Below, piece after piece: positions 56,437 through 64,000 of a stretch of 64,000 nucleotides of DNA; the stretch's first letter is position 1, and the number at the start of each line of letters is the position of its first letter. A program made the position numbers and the translations under genes. Under the pieces are notes generated by a model that was given only the letters and a program-made list of their open reading frames with translations, did not search any database and was not told the DNA's origin. The DNA is from Batkoa obscura. Lineage: Eukaryota > Entomophthoromycota > Entomophthoromycetes > Entomophthorales > Batkoaceae. Where the stretch lies: assembly GCA_030770535.1 (NCBI GenBank), contig JASVEC010000013.1, positions 992,001 through 1,056,000 of the forward strand, in the 5' to 3' direction.

Positions 56437-56856
56437 TGAATCAATTTTGGTATAGGTAGATAGATTTATGTTGGGGTTTTATTCGAGTTTCAGTAAGAGT
56501 TATAATTTTATCCCGGAATTATACAACCAGATTTTATGAAAATAAAATGCCCAGCATAAAATAAGCTGGAGAGTCCCGTTTAAGTTATAGGTGAGCATTT
56601 TATTTCTGTAAAATTTATTTTGTACGATTCTGGATTAGAATTTTAATTCCTATTGAAACTCAAATAAAAACTACAACATAAATCTATTTAACCCATATGT
56701 TATTTTTATAATAAATTTAGAGTTTCAATGAAACTAGCATATATAAAAGCTATTTATTTATAATACATATTATAGGCTGTAATAAAAAATAGTGTCAATA
56801 TTCAACCAAACGCTATAACAAACCAATTACAATAGCAAATGAATATTCACTTAATT

Positions 56857-57720
56857 AATCTGACAAAGGATATCCAACTTAGAGTAGACAAATTTATAAT
56901 GTAAACTTTAGCATTGCTTTTATAAAAAAACCAATAGGATAGTATGAATATCAAAGATAAAAAGCTTTAATTGAATGAAACAAATATATGTCAAGTATTA
57001 TATTAAATTTTGTGTTTGATTTTAAAAGAATTGACTATTTACTACACCTAATACAGTCACATACTTTGCAATACAAATTGAATAGGACTCCAAAGGTACA
57101 AATCATTCATATAATAAGTAAAACTACTTTATAACTACACTTTCAAAAACTTTAAAGCACACTTTGGTCCAACTAGGTTTATCTATTTTATAAGCAAGAG
57201 TGTTGTACGAAACCCTTCTCTTCAGTGATATCCAGAAAAGATATGGGTTTTCCAATTTCCCTTGCCATTTGCCTCAAAATTTTCTTGATTTCTACCGCAC
57301 AGATTTTTAAACAAAGTGAATTAACCAAGCTATAGTAGAGCTTAAGTAATTAAAAGTAATAAGTAGAATAATGGAATTTTTAAAGTTACACATCTAATTT
57401 CATTTTTTACTTTTTTATCACCAATAATTGAAGTAAATTTCAAAATAAAATTTACTCAAAGCATTTACCAAATTTTATGTGTTGGTTTTCTATTTAGAAA
57501 ATTGAACTCTGTTGAATAAATATTTTACGAACTAAAACTGAGTCCTAATAAGGTAACTATTCAATAAAAATTAGGGTTGAATAAAGAGTGAGCAACTTAA
57601 CCAAGCCCATAATATCTTTCTTTAGTACAGTAACAAGATATTTATCAAATTGATGAAAATTACCTTTTGATTTAGAGTTTAGTAAAAGCGCTCTTTGCCA
57701 ATTCAATGTGTTGTTCACTT
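56857..57720. repeat. Duplicated upstream block 1 of the MHR-like array
   Basis: Matches the blocks at 60230 and 63254, including TATAATGTAAACTTTAGCAT (TATAATGCAAGTTTAGCAAT in block 2) and a shared ACTATTTACT/TTATTGCTTACT stretch. The minus strand holds a decayed coding remnant (around 57195-57345; L-R-Q-M-A-R-E-I-G-K-P-I-S-F-L-D-I in one frame) that I cannot identify. The block ends about 208 bp before the ATG of the following MHR-like gene, at a GTTCAC/GGTCAC motif. Confidence 0.6.
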
Positions 57721-57920
57721 TTATTTATAAATGAGTAGAATTTGTTAAAAAAATTTGAAGCGGAAATATGGGTTTCAGCATTAAGTTACTTTTTTATGAA
57801 TAATTTTATCAGTGATTTATTTTAATCAAAATGTGTTCCAGTCCTGGCTTATCATGTTCAATTCAATATAAATTTCAATACAATTTAAAATAATAAAAAG
57901 TTAAAACAAGGAAATCAAAT

Positions 57921-59673
57921 ATGAAGTCAAAATCAAAAGAAAAGATAAGGAGTAGAGTAGGCTTAGTAGAGTTCAGGTTAAATAACATTGATCGTATATT
58001 AAATGACATATTTAAACAATTGGACTCAAGTTCAAATAATGAATTTAAAAAACAGGCAATTGGTAATTGACTTAAAATTTTATTAATACTTCATATTTTA
58101 TTTATATTTAGGATATTTGAAATGGGCTCATAAGGAATACGAAGCAATAAATCAACAAAAGAAATGTAACAATAGTGAAATCTTAAAAAAGATTTCTCAA
58201 CTTGAGAATACATTACACAAGAAACGTAAAATTGACAAAGCTGCGTCAACTCTGATTACTAATACAGCTTTAAAAAATAGTGATACAATGAAAATAGATC
58301 AAGCCTATTGTCAATTTTTAAAGCATGGTCCCCTTTTCTTCTATAAGATTGTAGATCCATTCAGATTATGGCTAGATAAATTCAATTTGAGAGAGATTTT
58401 AACAAAAAATGAACCAAACATGTTGTCATATACTTTGATTGCTGTTCTTTCTCGCTTTACTCTTCCACATAATAGTATATGTTATAAACAAATTTATGGA
58501 AAGTCATTGAGGGGAATAAGAGCAATCTTACCCCAGTCTTATTCTAATCCGAGCTATAACTGTGTGGTAGCTTTAGGCTTATTATCTTATGTTAGTTTGT
58601 CCCACTCTAATTATAATCTTACCAAACGATATTTTTTAGACGCAGTAAGGATGGCCCAGTGCTTAGGTTACGATATCAGCGATGCTTTATTTGATAAGAT
58701 AAATACTGTGGACTTAAAGTATAATGAATTGTTACGAGGTAGAAGTATATGGAAAACTCTTCACTTTACATACTTAGTCCTTTCAAGCTGTATTCCAAAT
58801 GTGCCTTTTATTAAGTTTCAAATCAAAGAACCTTTATATATTACAAATGGTCAAAATAGAAGTACTGATGTTAACGAAATAGGTTATAAAGCCATAGGCG
58901 AGTTACCATACTTATTTATTAAAGATTATACAGAAGTAACGATTAAGATATCAACTCATATTCAAAAAGTAAAAGAAACTTACAAAAGACATAGTGATTA
59001 TTCTAATATACCTATTAACGCTTTACTTTTACCTGAAAGGGAGTTCATGAATTGTTTGACAACATTGTTGAATTTAATTCAGGATCAAAAGTTAATAAGA
59101 GATGAATGTGATTATACTCGAAAAGAATTAGATGAAAAAATAAATGATTATGAGCTTAATTTTAAACGATATCTCAAAGTATTAATTCAACATGTTATTA
59201 TTCGACTTTATTATCCCTTTGCTATAGTCTATCCACAACCAGTTCGATTTACAAAGTCCAAATTGCAATTATTATTTTATTATTCTAATCAAGTCATAAC
59301 TTATTGTTTAAATCGAGGTTTAGATAGAAAATTGGATTGCTTATCTTTTAGTAAAAAGCCTCTATTTGATTCTAAATATCAACTTCAATCAAATGTTTGT
59401 ACCCCTTTTTATTATCAAATAACTTGTTCTTTTTTTGCACTCATTAACTTAATACATCAATCTAATAGTTTAACTAAGGCGGATATAACAATGATTAACG
59501 AAGCAAAAACTAAATGTGTATTATTAGTTAAAGAACTTTATAGTGTATCTAAATCTAATAATAAAAGACACGCTAAAGATTCTATTAATGCATTGAATCA
59601 AATAAAGCATTGTATCCATCGATTTGAGTTACCTATAGAGTTGATACAAGAGATAGCTATATATTCAAACTAA
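57921..59673 (+). CDS. MHR-like protein without zinc cluster (member 5)
   Basis: Two exons, 57921-58062 (142 bp) and 58112-59673, with a 49-bp phase-1 intron, encode 567 aa. Exon 1 reads M-K-S-K-S-K-E-K-I-R-S-R-V-G and ends as a heptad-like linker. The junction restores A-I-G-Y-L-K-W-A-H. Exon 2 has L-S-Y-T-L-I-A-V-L-S-R-F-T-L-P, P-S-Y-N-C-V-V-A-L-G-L-L-S-Y, A-V-R-M-A-Q-C-L-G-Y, R-S-I-W-K-T-L-H, L-Y-Y-P-F-A-I-V-Y-P-Q-P, N-Q-V-I-T-Y-C-L and a terminal I-H-R-F-E-L-P. No cysteine cluster is present. It sits in a repeating unit (upstream block plus gene) with the decayed member about 1.5 kb downstream. By architecture it belongs with fungal regulator middle regions. The partners and any DNA contact are unknown. 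Confidence 0.77.
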
Positions 59674-61173
59674 AGTTGATAATATTATTAATTTAAAGTT
59701 TGAATTACTATATTTGTTATTTTGTTAATAAAATATTTTAACATATAAAAAAAATCGTAAATTTATTAATATTGATTTTATTTTGAACTAAATAGAGTAT
59801 TACCTATTAAACTACACTAAAAACCACTTTCTTTTAAACCTTTCGTTGCCTTTATTTAGTGAATTCCAAAAATAATTTACTAAATAAAGGCATAAAAAGG
59901 ATAAGAAAAACGACTTCTGGTGTAGTAAAATAGCTTGAAATAAAAATTTACTCTGAAGTTATAAATATTTAGTATTAATATCTTTGGTTTATTTTTAATA
60001 ATTAAAGAGTTTTTTTGTATTTTTAAATATAGTTATAGGTTTATAAAAGCGGTTTTTAAGGTGACATATATTTAAATAATAACTTTAAGTTAAACAAAAT
60101 AATTATAAATTAGTTTGTTCATTTATAGTATATTGAATTGCAACAAAAAATGGCTATTAGTTTTAGACAGCCATTCAAATGTATTATTTTCAATAACAAT
60201 ACAACATTTATTCGGCCAATTTACCGAACAGAAAGGATTTGGCTTAGGATGAACAACCTTATAATGCAAGTTTAGCAATTGCTTCTATAAAAATATTTGA
60301 TTGTATATTAATAGACTAAATCACAATAAATCCTAACTTTAACTAGGTAAAGCAAGTGGTAAGCTATCATATCAACCTTGGTATTAGTTTTAAAAAAACC
60401 TTATTGCTTACTTTATCCCAATATAGCCATATACTTTCTAATAGTAAGGTAGACAAGCACTCTTGCAATATAATTTACTCCAGTAAAAGTGCAACAAAAC
60501 TTCCAGTCTGTGTCTTTAATAACGTTATATAATACTTTTAACCAAATGGATAATCTACCTTACTAATACCGAGATTTAACCCCATGTAATTATTATCTTT
60601 AATGACATTCAGGAAAAATAATGTGGGTATTCCAAACCCCCTGGCGTTTACTTCAACTTTTTCTTGCTTCTTATAATTTATGTTTATGTATAAAGCAAAT
60701 AAATCAAGTTGTAGTAAGTTCATTATATTCAAGGAAGACAAATAGATTAAGAAACTTATTCTCTGACGTGCAGCTATTTTATTGAATTAAATTAGAATGG
60801 TACATCTATTGAAGTAAGTATTAATCAAATTATAATTGATTAAATAGAGAAAAATTATTAATGTCTTTATGTTTTTATTATAGCGGTAATATGTTTATTA
60901 CATCATCAAAGTTTTTTTGCAAGAGTTTATAGTGAGAATGTTTGATCGATTTGACATTTTGGTCACTTTTACTCAACATAAAATATAAAAATATTATTAG
61001 ATAAATACTGAAACAGAAAATGCAATTTAGCATCTATCATTTTATGCTTAATTCTACCATGACTTTATTTTCATTAAAAAGCATTTCCATCCTTTGCTTA
61101 TCATTTTATTTTCAAACGATTTTAATGCAATTTAAAATAATATTAAGGTAAAAGGATAATAAAAAATTCAATT
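59674..61173. other. Intergenic, contains repeated upstream block 2
   Basis: The left half is plain AT-rich DNA. The right half is the second copy of the duplicated block. No intact gene is seen. Confidence 0.6.
60230..60973. repeat. Duplicated upstream block 2 of the MHR-like array
   Basis: Second copy of the block found at 56857 and 63254. On the minus strand it keeps the longest open remnant (60741-60538; 67 codons including V-N-A-R-G-F-G-I-P-T-L-F-F-L-N-V-I), with no homology that I recognise. It ends at TTTGGTCACTTTT, 213 bp before the ATG of the following gene. Confidence 0.62.
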
Positions 61174-62892
61174 ATGAAGTTAAAGCCAAAAGTGAGGATA
61201 AGAAATAAAGTGGATCTAGTAAATTCAAAATTAGATGGAATTGATCATACATTAAATAATATACTCAAACAGCTAGATTCACATTCAAACTTAGAATTCA
61301 AACAAAAAGTAAATAGTAATCATTTTATTATTGAAGTATTTAGAGTAGGTTAAAAAGGGATTTATAATGATGAATCGAGAAGAGAGGTATAGTAATAGTG
61401 AAATTCTTGAAAAGATTTCCAATTATGAGCTTATATTACAAAAGAATGTTAATGTTAATGCCGTTTTATCACTTCTAATAACCAATGTAGCATTGAAAAA
61501 TAGTGATGCAATGAAAATAGATTACGCTTATAATCAATTTTTAAAATATAGATCTGTTTTTTTCTTAACGGTCGTAGATCCTTATAGTTTATGATTTGAT
61601 AAATTCAATTCCAAAGAGGTTTTGACAATAAAAGAACCCAATATATTATTTTATACAATAGTTGCTCTTCTTGTTCGCTTTACTCTTCCACATGGTAGTG
61701 CTATATATAAACAAATTTATAAAAATACTTTGGAGGGAATAAAGGCAGCCTTGCCTCAATCTTACTCCAATCCAGACTATAACTATGTAGTGGCCTTAGC
61801 ACTATTATCCTATATTATTGTGTCATATGTTAATTATAATCTTACTGAGCGATATTTTTTAGATGCTCTAAGGATGGCTCAATCTTTAGGTTACGATATT
61901 AATGATTCTTTATTTAGTACAATAAATGTTACATGTACAAGATATGATGAACTACTAAAAGGTAGAAACATATCGAAAACTCTTCGTCTCACTTTCATAG
62001 TTCTTTCAGCTAGTATTCCAGATATGTTTTTCATTAAATTTGAAGTCAAAGATCCCTTACCATTTGCTATTGAGAATCAAAGTAAACGTAACAATAAAAT
62101 AGATTACAAGACTGTAAGCGAGTTACCATGTGTATATATCAAAGATTATATTGAAGTGAAAGTAAAGATAACAGCTCATATACAAGAAGTCAAATAAGCT
62201 TACAAATCAATTAAAGATTATTCAAAACTACCTATCGATGCTTTACTTTTACCTCAGAATGAATTTACAAATTGTTTGGATATGTTAAAAAATTTAATTT
62301 AGGATCAAAAGTTGATAAAAGATGAAAGTTATTATACTAGAAAAGAATTAGATGGAAGAACTAATAATTATGAGCTTAATTTTAAACGATATCTTAAAGT
62401 ATTGATCCAAAATGTTACTATTATCCTATATTATCCATGTATTATCATTTATCCACAACCTATTCACTTTAAAAAGTCAAAATTAAAGCTACCATTTTAT
62501 TATTCTAATCAGATTATTACCTATTATTTAAATATTGGCTTAGATAAAAAATTAAAATCAAAAAAGTTACTAGAATACGACAATTTGATTCTAAACTTCC
62601 ATTTCAATCCAATATTAGTATCCCTTTTTATTATCAAATGTGTTATCCTTTTTTCGCACTTACTAATTTATTACATCATACTTCCAATTTATGCAAGGAG
62701 GATAGCCTGTTATTTAATGAATCCAAAATTAAATGTGTATCATTATTTCAAGAGCTTTATAGCGTATTGAAATTCAATGACAAACGACATGCTAAAGATC
62801 CCAACAATGCTTTAAATCAAATCAAATACTCTATTCATCGATCTCAGTTCCCTTCAGATTTAATAGAAGAGATAGCTATATATTTAAATTAA
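61174..62892 (+). pseudogene. Decayed MHR-like gene (member 6)
   Basis: Exon 1 (61174-61315) is again exactly 142 bp and intact: M-K-L-K-P-K-V-R-I-R-N-K-V-D through L-D-S-H-S-N-L-E-F-K-Q-K-V. The large exon aligns with member 5 to the end (final H-R-S-Q-F-P, I-A-I-Y-L-N). It is broken by a TAG at the Y-L-K-W block, by TGA at the Trp of Y-S-L-W, by TAA after I-Q-E-V-K, by TAG before D-Q-K-L-I, and by a frameshift near 62560-62640. Otherwise the protein similarity is high (P-D-Y-N-Y-V-V-A-L-A-L-L-S-Y, A-L-R-M-A-Q-S-L-G-Y). Five breaks in about 1.7 kb with high remaining similarity indicate a young pseudogene, the nearest relative of member 5. Confidence 0.82.
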
Positions 62893-64000
62893 TTTTACTA
62901 GTTTTATTACAACAAATTTGAATCTAATATTAATTTTTATCTTTTTATTTATTTATTTATTATTATCTACTAAAATGATATATATTTATTTATATAATTT
63001 TATATTGAACTATATAAAACAACGCCTGTTTTACTACATTATATTTCATTAAATATTAGCTATTTTTGTAATGAGTTTTGAAGAAAAGAATGATTTTATA
63101 AAAAGAGAGTAGCAATAGTAAAAAGAAAATGTAATGAGGTAACAGACATCCGGTTTTTTTGAATAGACAAGGTCTAAAACTTATACTATTAATATTAATA
63201 ATTTATCCATTTTTAAACAACTTAAACTTTTAAAAAAATACAAATAGATTAATATAAAAAATGAATAAAAGAAGAGATATTATATCAATCTTGGGGTTAG
63301 TTTTAAAAAGAACTGATTATTTACTTTGTTCTAATGCAGCTCTATATCACTTTGAAACATTCAAATTTACCAACATCCCAAAGGTATATATTATTTTTAT
63401 AGAAAGTAAAATAAGCTTTAGTATTGTACTCCCAAAAACGTTAGAGCATACTTCAATCTAACTAAGTCGGACTATCTTTTAAACAGAGGCGTTGTACATA
63501 GTGATTTTCTTCAATGACATTTAGAAAAAATGCGAGCTTTTCGATTCTCTTTGACATCTACTTGAAGATTTTAATTTTTACCACATGCATTTACGAAAAA
63601 AGCAAATTAACTAAAATGTAATAAAACTTAAGCAAATAAAAATGATAAATGTAATAAAAGGTTTTTAGAAAATATTATATTTAATCTTTTTATGTTTTCA
63701 TTGTTTTGATACTTGAAAACAAGTTGCAAAAGATCATTACTAGTCTTTTTCATGAAGCTTGGACTCTGATGGACAAATATTTCACTAAAGTCAAAAAAGT
63801 TATCCGATAAGGTAATTATTTAACAAAGTATATTATTATTTAAGCAGCGAAGAGCTCAATCAAGGCTTTTATGTCTTTATTAAACCAGTAAGTCCTTTAC
63901 TATATTAATATTAATCTCCTTTCTAAATTAGAATTTAACAAAAATGCCCTTTTTTGGCTCAGTGATTTGGTCACTTTAATTTGCATAAAAACGGAAAAAT
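62893..64000. other. Right-edge intergenic region with repeated block 3
   Basis: Plain AT-rich sequence followed by the third copy of the duplicated upstream block. A 66-codon open stretch at 63261 lies within the block and is not shared by its other copies. Confidence 0.6.
63254..64000. repeat. Duplicated upstream block 3, running to the window edge
   Basis: Aligns with blocks 1 and 2 (for example ATATCAATCTTGGGGTTAG against ATATCAACCTTGGTATTAG in block 2). It ends in the same TTTGGTCACTTTA motif at about 63967. No gene follows inside the window, because the window ends 30 bp later. Confidence 0.62.

Larger units (their letters stand above)
55913..57920. other. Intergenic with MITE family 2 and repeated upstream block
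   Basis: A 2-kb region with a family-2 MITE on the left and, from about 56857, the first copy of a block repeated upstream of the following MHR-like units. No intact gene is seen. Confidence 0.55.

Overview
The window looks like chromosomal DNA of an extremely AT-rich fungus, probably ascomycete-like; I cannot name the genus. The case rests on gene content: two intron-free JEN-type carboxylate transporters, an eIF1 gene, a monofunctional dihydroorotase, a fused fungal-type glutamate synthase, mitochondrial COQ5, an R-SNARE, a cytochrome P450, a 14-TM DHA2 transporter, and a family of proteins resembling the middle homology region (MHR) of fungal Zn2Cys6 regulators. Introns are short (41-71 bp, except one of 190 bp), with GTAAGT/GTAATN donors and TAG/AAG acceptors. 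Intron density varies sharply: GLT1 (2094 codons) has none, while the P450 (471 aa) has 11.

Layout. 1-9.5 kb: tandem JEN-like permeases, a decayed F-box/LRR-like gene and an R-SNARE. 9.4-17.5 kb: eIF1, the most divergent MHR-like gene, dihydroorotase, a 2.9-kb desert and an orphan gene of 216 aa. 17.5-21.6 kb: a second desert. 21.6-29.6 kb: GLT1 and COQ5, convergent. 30.3-36.5 kb: a decayed MHR-like gene and two intact ones, all on the minus strand. 37.2-39.5 kb: an XPB/Ssl2 helicase pseudogene. 40.5-45 kb: the 12-exon P450 and the DHA2 transporter. 45.6-46.6 kb: a HAD-phosphatase pseudogene split by a transposon. 47.6-63 kb: a plus-strand array of MHR-like genes and pseudogenes, interrupted by a minus-strand 7-TM receptor-like gene; two of its members sit in a repeating unit that probably continues past the right edge.

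The most interesting material is accessory. (1) The MHR-like family has nine members here: five intact and four decayed. None has a zinc cluster. Four intact members and one pseudogene share a 142-bp first exon that begins directly at the coiled-coil linker, followed by a phase-1 intron at the same codon. The fifth intact gene has a segment spaced like a Zn2Cys6 cluster but with no cysteine. (2) A non-autonomous DNA element (MITE) of about 99 bp occurs 14 times, plus two copies of a distant subfamily. Paralogous empty sites and one interrupted reading frame show that it inserts at ATAT and duplicates that sequence. Every copy inside a gene lies in a pseudogene.

The housekeeping genes are unlinked in function (carboxylate uptake, translation initiation, pyrimidine, glutamate and ubiquinone synthesis, secretion) and show no cluster logic. 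I found no convincing tRNA, rRNA, CRISPR or virus-like element. All exon structures and family calls come from reading the sequence without database searches.
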